In this document: positions 1-6,066 of the stretch, piece after piece
Layout of the letters: each line of letters opens with the position of its first letter
Numbering within the stretch: position 1 is the first letter of the stretch
NCBI GenBank assembly: GCA_005801485.1
Contig: SYDM01000057.1
Coordinates: forward strand, 1-6,066
Direction: 5' to 3'
DNA: 6,066 nt
Source of the DNA: Rickettsiales bacterium
Lineage (GTDB): Bacteria > Pseudomonadota > Alphaproteobacteria > Pelagibacterales > Pelagibacteraceae
Position numbers and translations under genes: made by a program
Notes under the pieces: generated by a model
Database searches by the model: none
Seen by the model: the letters and a program-made list of their open reading frames with translations, nothing else
What the model was told of the DNA's origin: nothing

Positions 1-839
1 AACATTTCTTTACATTTTGTATCTATCTCTGAAATTGCTGTTGATCTTTTCTTTTTATCTACTTCTTTAAATGCTTTTCGCAAATCAGTTTCGAAAGCTT
101 TCACTATTTTTGCTTTTACAGCTGAATGATCTTTGGTTTCTAATTCCCATTTAGGTTTGCCGGCTTTTTTTGCCAATTTTTCTATAGCTTCGATGATGGG
201 TACAAAATTTTCGTGTCCAAACTTAACAGCACCTAACATTTCTTTTTCAGTTAAACCTGAAGCTTCTGACTCTACCATTAAAACTGCATCTTTCGTCCCA
301 GCAACAACTAAATCTAAAAAAGATTCCTCTAATTCTTTCGGTGTTGGGTTTAATAAATATTTTCCATCTCTAAAGCCAACTCTACTTGCTGCAATAGGTC
401 CATCAAATGGTAGACCTGAGATTGCAAGAGCAGCGGATGAAGCGATAATTGATAATATGTCTGGTTGATTTTCTCCATCAAAAGAAAGAACAGTTGATAA
501 CAACTGTACTTCATTCATAAAACTAGAAGGAAATAAAGGTCGTATAGGTCTGTCTATTAATCGAGAAATTAAAGTCTCAGCTTCTGTTGGTCTTGCTTCT
601 CTTTTAAAATATCCACCTGGAATTTTTCCAGCCGCATAGTACTTTTCTTGGTAATTTACTGAAAGTGGAAAATAGTCTTGACCATCACTTAACTTTTTTG
701 CACCAACTACAGTTGCAATAACTACTGTTTCTCCACAAGTGGCTATGATCGCTCCATCTGCTTGTCTTGCGATCTTACCAGTTTCTAAAATTATTTTTTT
801 TCCATTAATTTCTATTTCTTCTTTATATATTTTGAACAT
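1..839 (-). CDS. pnp: Polyribonucleotide nucleotidyltransferase (PNPase), N-terminal part, 3' end outside window
   Basis: PNPase degrades RNA 3' to 5' by phosphorolysis, releasing nucleoside diphosphates, and works in mRNA turnover in the cytoplasm. I translated the frame from the ATG at 839-837 down to the window edge: 279 codons with no stop, so the gene is cut by the edge (the family is about 700 residues). The visible part covers the first RNase PH-like domain, with the motif [12 protein letters not shown] at residues 77-88 and [10 protein letters not shown] at 95-104, followed by [15 protein letters not shown] around 141-155. It then enters the charged all-helical linker from about 235. 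The second RNase PH domain, which is the catalytic one in known PNPases, and the KH and S1 domains lie beyond the edge. An AAGGA Shine-Dalgarno (844-848) sits 4 nt before the start, inside the end of rpsO. The start shares one base with the rpsO stop (TAATG), so coupled translation is likely. Confidence 0.97.
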   Translation of the reverse strand, partial: MFKIYKEEIEINGKKIILETGKIARQADGAIIATCGETVVIATVVGAKKLSDGQDYFPLSVNYQEKYYAAGKIPGGYFKREARPTEAETLISRLIDRPIRPLFPSSFMNEVQLLSTVLSFDGENQPDILSIIASSAALAISGLPFDGPIAASRVGFRDGKYLLNPTPKELEESFLDLVVAGTKDAVLMVESEASGLTEKEMLGAVKFGHENFVPIIEAIEKLAKKAGKPKWELETKDHSAVKAKIVKAFETDLRKAFKEVDKKKRSTAISEIDTKCKEM

Positions 840-1099
840 TATTTCCTTAAATTTAATTGTTTAATTACTTTATTGTATGAATCGGGATTTTTTTTCTTCA
901 AATAAGCTAATAGTTTTTTTCTTCGATTAACTGATTTTGTTAATCCCATTGTAGAGTGTTTATCTTTCTTAAATCTTTTAAAGTGTTCTGATAATTTTTC
1001 TATTTTATTAGTTAATATACCCACTTGCACTTCAGCAGAACCTACGTCTTTAGCGTGAATAGCTAATGAATTAATTATTTCTGTTTTTTTGTTTTTCAT
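839..1099 (-). CDS. rpsO: 30S ribosomal protein S15
   Basis: S15 is a primary 16S rRNA-binding protein that organises the central domain of the 30S subunit and contributes to an intersubunit bridge. The 86-residue product is close to the usual 88-89. It shows the family landmarks [11 protein letters not shown] (20-30), the H39/D46/S49 set that matches the rRNA-contacting His, Asp and Ser of known S15 with the same spacing, then [13 protein letters not shown] (58-70) and a basic C-terminus ending NLRK. The normally very conserved Arg-Arg after the Ser of HSRRGL is Thr-Met here (residues 50-51). The ATG start lies 29 nt inside the end of rbfA and has no clear Shine-Dalgarno upstream (only a TAGAAATG context). 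The start is still favoured, because it places the conserved GSAEVQV block at the expected distance from the N-terminus. The stop overlaps the pnp start. It is probably translated by coupling from rbfA. Confidence 0.96.
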   Translation of the reverse strand: MKNKKTEIINSLAIHAKDVGSAEVQVGILTNKIEKLSEHFKRFKKDKHSTMGLTKSVNRRKKLLAYLKKKNPDSYNKVIKQLNLRK

Positions 1100-1469
1100 T
1101 TCTATTATTTATATTAATTAATCTTTCTATCTTTTCAGCATATTCGAAAGAATTATCTTCTACAAATGCGATTTTAGGAAGAAACTTTATGTCAAGTTTT
1201 TTTGACAACGCTCTTCTAACAAGATGTGAGAACTCAGTCAAGATACTTACTGTTTTTTTTGTTTCAATGCCTCCAAGCGGTATCACGTATACTCTTGCAG
1301 ATTTTAAATCTGGCGACATCTTTACTTCAGTTACTGTTATTACACTAGTATTCAAAGCCAAAATCTTTGCTTCATTTCTTATAAAAATTTCCCCAAGATT
1401 TTGCTTGATCAACTCTCCTATCCGCAATTGTCTTTGAGAATATACAGGTTCAGATTTATTTCTAGCCAT
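1071..1469 (-). CDS. rbfA: Ribosome-binding factor A
   Basis: RbfA binds the immature 30S subunit and helps in late 16S rRNA maturation; it is a small protein with a type II KH fold. The 132-residue length is normal for the family. Recognisable parts are the N-terminal SQRQLRIGELIKQNLGEIF (11-29), the strand region TSVITVTEVKMSPDLKSARVYV (41-62), and RRALSKKLDIKFLPKIAF (85-102) followed by EDNSFEYAEKIERL, which matches the usual ending with a D/N-S segment before the last helix. The ATG is one base after the infB stop (TGA-A-ATG), with only a weak AGG (1480-1482) 10 nt upstream, so it is likely coupled to infB. The Asn/Lys-rich tail (about 119-132) is partly encoded in sequence that also codes for the start of rpsO. 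In many bacteria truB lies between these two genes; it is absent here. Confidence 0.93.
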   Translation of the reverse strand: MARNKSEPVYSQRQLRIGELIKQNLGEIFIRNEAKILALNTSVITVTEVKMSPDLKSARVYVIPLGGIETKKTVSILTEFSHLVRRALSKKLDIKFLPKIAFVEDNSFEYAEKIERLININNRNEKQKNRNN

Positions 1470-1470
1470 T

Positions 1471-3657
1471 TCAAATTTGCCTATTTATTTTTTCCGACTG
1501 GTATGCCTCTATGATGTCTCTTTCTTTAAAATCTATAAAATCTTTAAAACTAATTCCACATTCAAATCCATTTTTTACTTCTTTAACAGCGTTCTTTTCT
1601 CTAAAAATACTTGAGATTTCTCCATCATAAACAACAACCCCATCTCTGATTAATCTAGCTCTACATTTATTTTTTATTTCACCATCTACAACTTTTGATC
1701 CAGCAACTTTTCCTGTATTGGAAACTTTAAAAACTTTAAGAATTTCTGCAGAACCAATTACTTTTTCTTTTATTTCAGGTTCCAATAAACCTGACAGTCC
1801 TTTTTCAATTAATTCTAATATTTCATAAATAATATTAAAAAATTTTATCTCTATTTTTTGCTGTTCTGCTAATTTTTTAGCTTGATTATTTGGTTTAACA
1901 TTAAAACCAATCAAAAGTGCATTTGAAGCTTTTGCCAAAGAGACATCTGACTCATTGATCATGCCTATATCAGATAAAATAATATTAGCTTTAACTTCTG
2001 GATGTTCAATTTTATTAATAGCATTTTTTAATGCTTCGCTTGAGCCTTGTACGTCTGATTTAATAATAATATTTAACTCTTGCTTATTATTTTGATTTTC
2101 AAATATTGATTTTTTATCCTTAATAATACTAGTTTTTGACTCAGTCCCATTTTTTTTAAATTCTGCAATTTCTTTTGCTTTGTCCTCATTTTCTGTTACT
2201 GCAAATTCAGATCCAGCAAATACTGACTCGTTAATACCAAGAATTTCAACTGGCATTGAAGGAAAGGCTTCTTCTATAATTTTTCCATCATGATCAATCA
2301 TGGCTCTAATTTTTCCATAAGTGCTTCCGCAGTAAAAATAATCGGCTTTTTTTAATACACCATTCGTTATTAAAACAGTTGAAACAGGACCTTTTCCTTT
2401 ATCTATTTTAGATTCTATCACCACTCCTGTGGCTGGACCGCTATATGAAGCTGAAAGGTCTAATATTTCAGATTGCAATAAAATACTTTCTTTTAGTTTA
2501 TCTAAATTTATTTTTTTTATCGCTGAAACTTCAACAAATAAAGTTTCTCCACTTAAATCTTCGGCAATTAATTCGTATTTCATTAAATCATTTTTAATTT
2601 TAGTAATATTTTTATCTGGTAAATCACATTTATTGATTGCTACAATAATTGGTACTTTTGCTAACTTAGCGTGCTGTATTGCTTCAACTGTTTGGGGCAT
2701 GATTCCGTCGTTAGCCGCTACAACTAAAACTACAATATCAGTTATTTTTGAACCTCGTGCTCTCATCTCAGTAAACGCAGCATGACCTGGTGTGTCAATA
2801 AAGGTTATGATTTCATTTTTTTCAGTTTTAACTTGATAGGCTCCTATATGCTGGGTAATTCCACCATGCTCACCAGACACTACATTGGTGTTCCTTAGTG
2901 CATCAAGAAGAGATGTTTTGCCATGATCTACGTGGCCCATTATTGTAACTACTGGAGGTCTTTTTTGAATGTTTCCATCAAGCTTAGTTTTCTTTTTATT
3001 TATTTCTAAACCGGGTGCTGTTTCTATGATTGGTTTGTGTCCAAACTCTTTTACAATATATTCTGCAGTATCTTTATCAATAATATGATTTATTGTTGCT
3101 ACAACTTTCATATTAAATAAAAATTTAATTATATCAGCTGATCTTTCAGCCATTCTGTTTGAAAGTTCTTGAATAGTAATTTGTTCAGGAATATTAACGT
3201 TTCTAATTACTTTTGCTGCTTCTTTTTTTTCATCAGGATTCTCTAGTTTTTTTTCTTTCATTCTTGCTCTTTTTACTGATGCTAGACTTCTCTGTTTAAT
3301 TTCTACTTCTTCAACATTCATTGCCCTAGAAACTGTGAGTTTAAATTCTCTTTTGGAAGACAATGGGTCTTTAATTTTTAATTTATCTTTGAATGGGCCC
3401 TTCTCTTCATTTTTAATAAAATTTTTGGTTGCCTGCTGTTCTATAAAATTTCTAACTATATTTTTTTTAATTGGCTCAACTGTTTTAAGAGATTTCGCTG
3501 GCGATATAGATTGATTATCTCTATTAGATCTAAAAGGAGATTTTTTTTCTATAGAAAATGTTTTTTTTCCATCACTAGAAAGCGATAGAATATCTATTTT
3601 TTTAGATATATTAGAAGAAATGGTTAAAGTTTTTTTTTTGTTTTTTTGATCGTCCAT
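1471..3657 (-). CDS. infB: Translation initiation factor IF-2
   Basis: IF2 is the GTPase that brings initiator fMet-tRNA to the 30S subunit and promotes 50S joining. The 728-residue product has a shortened lysine/serine-rich N-terminal region (1-150; E. coli IF2 alpha is 890 residues). Next come an IF2_N-type segment (about 156-209), then the G domain with G1 GHVDHGKT (241-248), G2 GGITQH (265-270), G3 DTPGH (288-292), G4 NKCD (342-345) and G5 SAI (378-380). A beta-barrel domain II follows (about 407-500), then domain III with SDVQGSSEAL (534-543), then the fMet-tRNA-binding C-terminal domain (about 633-728) with NGFECGISFKDF. All GTPase motifs are intact. The usual G-C-x-V-x-x-G in the last domain reads GSKVVDG (653-659). 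The start is 7 nt after the nusA stop with no Shine-Dalgarno, which suggests coupling to nusA. The first codons contain A7 and A10 runs. Confidence 0.98.
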   Translation of the reverse strand: MDDQKNKKKTLTISSNISKKIDILSLSSDGKKTFSIEKKSPFRSNRDNQSISPAKSLKTVEPIKKNIVRNFIEQQATKNFIKNEEKGPFKDKLKIKDPLSSKREFKLTVSRAMNVEEVEIKQRSLASVKRARMKEKKLENPDEKKEAAKVIRNVNIPEQITIQELSNRMAERSADIIKFLFNMKVVATINHIIDKDTAEYIVKEFGHKPIIETAPGLEINKKKTKLDGNIQKRPPVVTIMGHVDHGKTSLLDALRNTNVVSGEHGGITQHIGAYQVKTEKNEIITFIDTPGHAAFTEMRARGSKITDIVVLVVAANDGIMPQTVEAIQHAKLAKVPIIVAINKCDLPDKNITKIKNDLMKYELIAEDLSGETLFVEVSAIKKINLDKLKESILLQSEILDLSASYSGPATGVVIESKIDKGKGPVSTVLITNGVLKKADYFYCGSTYGKIRAMIDHDGKIIEEAFPSMPVEILGINESVFAGSEFAVTENEDKAKEIAEFKKNGTESKTSIIKDKKSIFENQNNKQELNIIIKSDVQGSSEALKNAINKIEHPEVKANIILSDIGMINESDVSLAKASNALLIGFNVKPNNQAKKLAEQQKIEIKFFNIIYEILELIEKGLSGLLEPEIKEKVIGSAEILKVFKVSNTGKVAGSKVVDGEIKNKCRARLIRDGVVVYDGEISSIFREKNAVKEVKNGFECGISFKDFIDFKERDIIEAYQSEKINRQI

Positions 3658-3664
3658 TAATATT

Positions 3665-5215
3665 TTATTTAAATACTATCTCTCTTGCAGCCATAATCAA
3701 TTGATCGGCCTCTTCTCTTGAAAGGGAGAATTCCTCTAAATATCCTTCTATTTTAACTTTTTTCCCTTTTATTTCATCAAAACCACCAATTAATTCATCA
3801 GATGAAAGCTCGGCAAAATCTTTTAATTTTTTGATATTTCTTTGACCTAGTAACACCAACATTCCCTGGGTAATGCCTTTTAGATTTACTAGAGTATCTT
3901 CCATCCCTAACTCTTTTAATCTTTTTAAGATTTCTTCTTTTTCTTTAATTAAGTTTTCTTTTGATCTATTGATTAACTCGCTAGCAGTTGCTTCATCGAT
4001 ACCATCAATTTTAGTAATTTCTTCCAAGCTTATTTGTGCTATTTCTTCTATGCTTTGTATTCCCTCTGATACTAAAAGCTGACCTAAGGTTTCGTCTACT
4101 TCTAAATTTTTAATTAAATTTTCTGTTCTTTCTTTAAATTCAGCTTGTCTTCTATCTGAATCTTCTTGATCTGTTAAAATATCAATTTCATAATTAGTTA
4201 GTTTTGATGCAAGCCTAACATTTTGACCTCTTCTTCCAATAGCCTTGCTTAAATTTTCTTCAGTCAAAATTACGTCTATTCTTTTATTGTCCTTATCAAT
4301 TAATACTTTTTGAATCTCTGCTGGAGATAAAGACTCTGAAATTAAAGTTGGTAAATCTTCAGACCATTTTATAATATCAATTTTTTCACCATGTAATTCA
4401 TTAACTATACTTTGCACACGGCTGCCTCTCATTCCAACGCAGGCTCCAACTGGATCTATTGAACTTTCTCTTGAAAAAACACAAATTTTTGCCCTACTAC
4501 CAGGATCTCTTGCAACAGCTTTAATTTCAATAACTCCTTCATAAATTTCTGGAACTTCTTGGAAAAATAACTTAGCTAAAAACTGAGGGTGAGCTCTTGA
4601 TAAAAATATTTGTTGCCCTTTAAGTTCTTTTTTAACTTCATAGCAGTAAGCTTTTACACGATCACCTGTTTTTAATATTTCTCTAGGGATAAGTTCATCT
4701 TTCTTTATTATCGCTTCAGCTTTTCCAAGATCTACAATTACATTTCCGTATTCTAATCTTTTTATAATTCCACTTAAAATTTGACCTTGCTTGTCTACAA
4801 AATCCTCATATTGTCTATTTTTTTCAGCTTCTTTAACTCTTAAACTAATAACTTGTTTTGCGCTTTGTGCTGCAATTCTTCCAAAATCTATTTGTGGCAA
4901 ATCTTCTAAAATTTGATCACCTACTTTTAAATCTTTATTTTTTTTATTTATAGACTTAGCATCATTTAAATCTATTTGTTTACTTGAGTCCTCAACCTCT
5001 TCAACTATATCTAAAACTTTTTGAATTTTTATTTCACCGTTTATTCGATCTATAACAACTCTAATATCGTTATCTATTCCAAACTTGGTTAGAGCAGCTT
5101 TTTGTATAGCAGTTTCCATAGCCTCAAGAACTATTTCTTTATCTATGGATTTTTCGTTCGCTACAGCTTCTACTATTCTTAATAATTCAACTTTATCTAA
5201 TCCTCTATTTAACAT
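3665..5215 (-). CDS. nusA: Transcription termination/antitermination factor NusA
   Basis: NusA binds RNA polymerase near the RNA exit channel and modulates pausing, intrinsic termination and antitermination. The 516-residue product carries the full architecture. It has an RNAP-binding N-terminal domain (about 1-135), an S1 domain (about 142-206), and KH1 with DPVGACVGMRGSRVQSIVNEL (254-274). KH2 has LSKAIGRRGQNVRLASKL (322-339). Two C-terminal acidic helix-hairpin-helix repeats follow (about 372-425 and 441-515), the last ending in LSREEADQLIMAARE, as in alphaproteobacterial NusA. The ATG is supported by an AAGGA Shine-Dalgarno (5221-5225) at 5-nt spacing and by alignment of VELLRIVEAVANEKSID with other NusA N-termini. 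It heads the nusA-infB-rbfA-rpsO-pnp operon. The gene rimP, commonly just upstream, is missing. An intrinsic terminator ends 23 nt before the start, so the leader may be attenuated; NusA autoregulates its operon in E. coli, which makes this plausible but unproven here. Confidence 0.98.
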   Translation of the reverse strand: MLNRGLDKVELLRIVEAVANEKSIDKEIVLEAMETAIQKAALTKFGIDNDIRVVIDRINGEIKIQKVLDIVEEVEDSSKQIDLNDAKSINKKNKDLKVGDQILEDLPQIDFGRIAAQSAKQVISLRVKEAEKNRQYEDFVDKQGQILSGIIKRLEYGNVIVDLGKAEAIIKKDELIPREILKTGDRVKAYCYEVKKELKGQQIFLSRAHPQFLAKLFFQEVPEIYEGVIEIKAVARDPGSRAKICVFSRESSIDPVGACVGMRGSRVQSIVNELHGEKIDIIKWSEDLPTLISESLSPAEIQKVLIDKDNKRIDVILTEENLSKAIGRRGQNVRLASKLTNYEIDILTDQEDSDRRQAEFKERTENLIKNLEVDETLGQLLVSEGIQSIEEIAQISLEEITKIDGIDEATASELINRSKENLIKEKEEILKRLKELGMEDTLVNLKGITQGMLVLLGQRNIKKLKDFAELSSDELIGGFDEIKGKKVKIEGYLEEFSLSREEADQLIMAAREIVFK

Positions 5216-5273
5216 TTTTTTCCTTTTTAGTTTGCTCCAAAAAAAAATGGGCTAAAGCCCATTTTGTAAACAT
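5205..5273 (-). CDS. Possible 22-residue leader peptide ORF overlapping nusA
   Basis: A small open frame starts at the ATG at 5273-5271 and stops at the TAG at 5207-5205. It has a strong GAGGA Shine-Dalgarno (5281-5285) at 7-nt spacing, better than those of infB, rbfA or rpsO. The peptide begins MFTKWALAHFFLEQ and ends with a Lys-rich tail (five Lys in all). The whole intrinsic terminator hairpin and its T-tract lie within codons 3 to 12. The frame overlaps nusA by 11 nt in another frame, so a ribosome stopping here would be next to the nusA ATG. I do not recognise the peptide. It could be a leader peptide that tunes read-through into nusA, or a chance ORF; the arrangement is suggestive, but there is no conservation evidence. 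A one-base length error in the A6 run at 5215-5220 would make it an N-terminal extension of nusA. Confidence 0.25.
   Translation of the reverse strand: MFTKWALAHFFLEQTKKEKNVK
5239..5265 (-). terminator. Intrinsic terminator between metK and nusA
   Basis: On the minus strand the sequence AAAATGGGC-TTTA-GCCCATTTT forms a perfect 9-bp stem (5257-5265 with 5244-5252) and a 4-nt loop. It runs into nine consecutive T (5239-5247), the outer four of which pair with the A's of the 5' arm. It lies 51 nt after the metK stop and 23 nt before the nusA ATG. It should end metK transcription. There is too little room downstream for a normal promoter, so nusA mRNA must pass through it or start upstream of it, making it a candidate attenuator as well. 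It is not a good terminator in the other direction, because the plus strand has only four T after the stem. Confidence 0.82.
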
Positions 5274-5286
5274 ATAATTTTCCTCT

Positions 5287-5314
5287 ATTTAATTAAAATT
5301 TAAGGCTTTTTCAA
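5287..5314 (-). promoter_or_regulatory. Candidate sigma70-type promoter for the nusA operon
   Basis: On the minus strand TTGAAA (5309-5314) could serve as a -35 element and TTAAAT (5287-5292) as a -10 element, with a 16-nt spacer. Initiation would fall near 5280, upstream of the terminator hairpin. The match is 5/6 for the -35 and 4/6 for the -10, and in sequence this AT-rich such matches arise easily. The main argument is positional: nothing resembling a promoter fits between the terminator and nusA. If it initiates at 5280, the Shine-Dalgarno of the small leader ORF would lie at or just outside the 5' end, which would weaken the leader-peptide idea unless transcription starts further upstream. 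Confidence 0.2.
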
Positions 5315-5319
5315 GCTTA
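5300..5319 (-). other. Small GAAA-loop hairpin at the metK stop codon
   Basis: On the minus strand the metK stop codon begins TAAGCTT-GAAA-AAGC-C-TTA. This gives a short stem (four GC/AU pairs, plus three more across a bulged C) closed by a GNRA-type GAAA loop. It is followed by AATTTTAATT rather than a T-tract, so it is a poor terminator. It may be a 3'-end stabilising structure for metK mRNA, or chance; the stem is weak. It overlaps the candidate -35 element listed at 5309-5314. Confidence 0.2.
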
Positions 5320-6066
5320 CATTTTAAAAACACTCGCTTTATCCGTTTTTTCCCATGAAAATTCCCCTTTATTCGTGGGCTTTCTTCCAAAGTGTCCGTA
5401 GGCTGATGTGACTTGGTAAATAGATTTATTTAAACCTAGTAATTCTCTAATTCCTCTTGGTGATAAATCAAAATTTTTTTCTATTTTTTTTTTTACCTCT
5501 TCATTTTTTTCTTCTTCTTTTTCTCCTAGTTTTACAAAAATAGAAAGAGGTTTTGAAACGCCAATTGCGTAAGCAAGTTGTATTAAACACTTATCAGAAA
5601 TTCCTGCCGCTACAATATTTTTTGCTAAATATCTTGAAACATAAGCAGCGGATCTATCAACTTTCGTTGGGTCTTTACCTGAAAAAGCACCTCCTCCATG
5701 AGGTGCGGCTCCTCCATAAGTATCAACTATAATCTTTCTTCCAGTAAGACCGGTGTCTCCATCAGGACCGCCTATAATAAATTGCCCAGTTGGATTAATA
5801 TAAACTTCTTTATCATCAAGTTCTCTCAATAAATTCTCAGGTATTGATTTTTTAATATATGGGTAAATAAGATTTTTTACTTGTTCTTGTTTTAAATCTT
5901 TTGAATGTTGTGTTGAAATTACAACCGATATAACTTTTTTTGGTTTACCATTTTCATAGTACATTGTGACTTGGCTTTTTGAATCAGGTTCTATTCCTTT
6001 TAAAAAACCATTTTTTCTATCCTCTGCCATTAATCTTAGTATTTTATGAGAGTAATGAATTGGTGC
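5317..6066 (-). CDS. metK: S-adenosylmethionine synthase, C-terminal part, 5' end outside window
   Basis: MetK makes S-adenosylmethionine from methionine and ATP in the cytosol, supplying the methyl donor for the cell. The frame stays open to the window edge: upstream of an internal ATG at 6030, the codons read [12 protein letters not shown], matching the family segment that precedes the R-K-N-G motif. The true start is therefore outside, and 249 residues are visible of an expected 380-390. Landmarks in visible numbering are RKNG (17-20), DSKSQVT (28-34), [23 protein letters not shown] (90-112) and the glycine-rich signature GGGAFSGKD (124-132) followed by [10 protein letters not shown]. The segment [12 protein letters not shown] comes next, and then FSWEKTD near the C-terminus. 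The [13 protein letters not shown] ending resembles alphaproteobacterial MetK. Active-site motifs in the visible part look intact. It is followed by an intrinsic terminator, so it appears to be a separate transcription unit from nusA. Confidence 0.97.
   Translation of the reverse strand, partial: APIHYSHKILRLMAEDRKNGFLKGIEPDSKSQVTMYYENGKPKKVISVVISTQHSKDLKQEQVKNLIYPYIKKSIPENLLRELDDKEVYINPTGQFIIGGPDGDTGLTGRKIIVDTYGGAAPHGGGAFSGKDPTKVDRSAAYVSRYLAKNIVAAGISDKCLIQLAYAIGVSKPLSIFVKLGEKEEEKNEEVKKKIEKNFDLSPRGIRELLGLNKSIYQVTSAYGHFGRKPTNKGEFSWEKTDKASVFKM

Noticed and set aside
133..468. 111-codon plus-strand open frame
   Set aside because: It lies wholly antisense to pnp, whose minus-strand translation is a clear family match throughout; the opposite frame has no recognisable domain.
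1189..1437. 82-codon plus-strand open frame
   Set aside because: Antisense shadow of rbfA, with no family features and hydrophobic content arising from complementing Lys/Glu-rich codons.
2429..2785. 118-codon plus-strand open frame with membrane-like stretches
   Set aside because: Antisense to the IF2 G domain. The apparent hydrophobic segments are the complement of conserved GTPase codons.
3873..4082. 69-codon plus-strand open frame
   Set aside because: Antisense to the NusA C-terminal repeats; no supporting Shine-Dalgarno or family match.
5216..5316. SAM riboswitch in the metK-nusA gap
   Set aside because: The gap is downstream of metK, not upstream, and beyond the terminator and a tiny hairpin I see no pseudoknot-like pairing of the SAM-II/SAM-V kind. 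The metK leader is outside the window.
5216..5316. Initiator tRNA gene or rimP remnant upstream of nusA, as in E. coli
   Set aside because: No cloverleaf-capable sequence or CCA end is visible, and 101 bp of AT-rich sequence cannot hold a recognisable rimP fragment.
5317..6030. metK beginning at the ATG at 6030
   Set aside because: Codons upstream of this Met continue as conserved MetK sequence ([12 protein letters not shown]) to the window edge, so this is an internal methionine and the gene is cut by the edge.
1..6066. Mobile elements, CRISPR arrays, toxin-antitoxin or other accessory systems
   Set aside because: Housekeeping genes fill the window end to end; I saw no direct repeat arrays, terminal inverted repeats, transposase motifs or composition breaks.

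Overview
The window is a very AT-rich (roughly 30% G+C by eye), almost fully coding stretch in which every supported gene is on the minus strand. Read in the direction of transcription, from high to low coordinates, the order is metK (5' end cut by the window edge), a 101-bp gap with an intrinsic terminator, then nusA, infB, rbfA, rpsO and pnp (3' end cut by the window edge). Only about 109 bases are non-coding, and 101 of them are the metK-nusA gap.

The organism is most likely a streamlined marine alphaproteobacterium of the SAR11/Pelagibacter type. The reasons are the low G+C, the extreme compaction, the alphaproteobacterial character of the NusA N-terminus and of the MetK C-terminus, and the placement of metK upstream of the nusA-infB cluster, an arrangement I recall from alphaproteobacteria. 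This is inference: no taxonomic marker such as rRNA is present, and another AT-rich alphaproteobacterium is possible.

The five genes downstream of the terminator form one tight operon for making and managing RNA and ribosomes. NusA is a transcription elongation, termination and antitermination factor. IF2 is the translation initiation GTPase. RbfA is a 30S maturation factor, S15 a primary 16S-binding protein, and PNPase a 3'-5' exoribonuclease. Junctions are +7 nt (nusA-infB), +1 nt (infB-rbfA), a 29-nt overlap (rbfA-rpsO) and a 1-nt TAATG overlap (rpsO-pnp), so translational coupling is likely throughout. MetK makes S-adenosylmethionine and appears to be a separate upstream unit with its own terminator.

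The genes are ordinary housekeeping genes, and I see no mobile element, CRISPR array, defence system or RNA gene. The most interesting point is the nusA leader. A perfect 9-bp hairpin with a 9-T tract ends only 23 nt before the nusA ATG and lies inside a 22-codon open frame that has a strong Shine-Dalgarno sequence and runs into nusA. This could be a translation-sensitive attenuator, or simply the metK terminator with a chance small ORF. Also notable is the absence of trmB, rimP, ylxR and truB from their usual places in this cluster.
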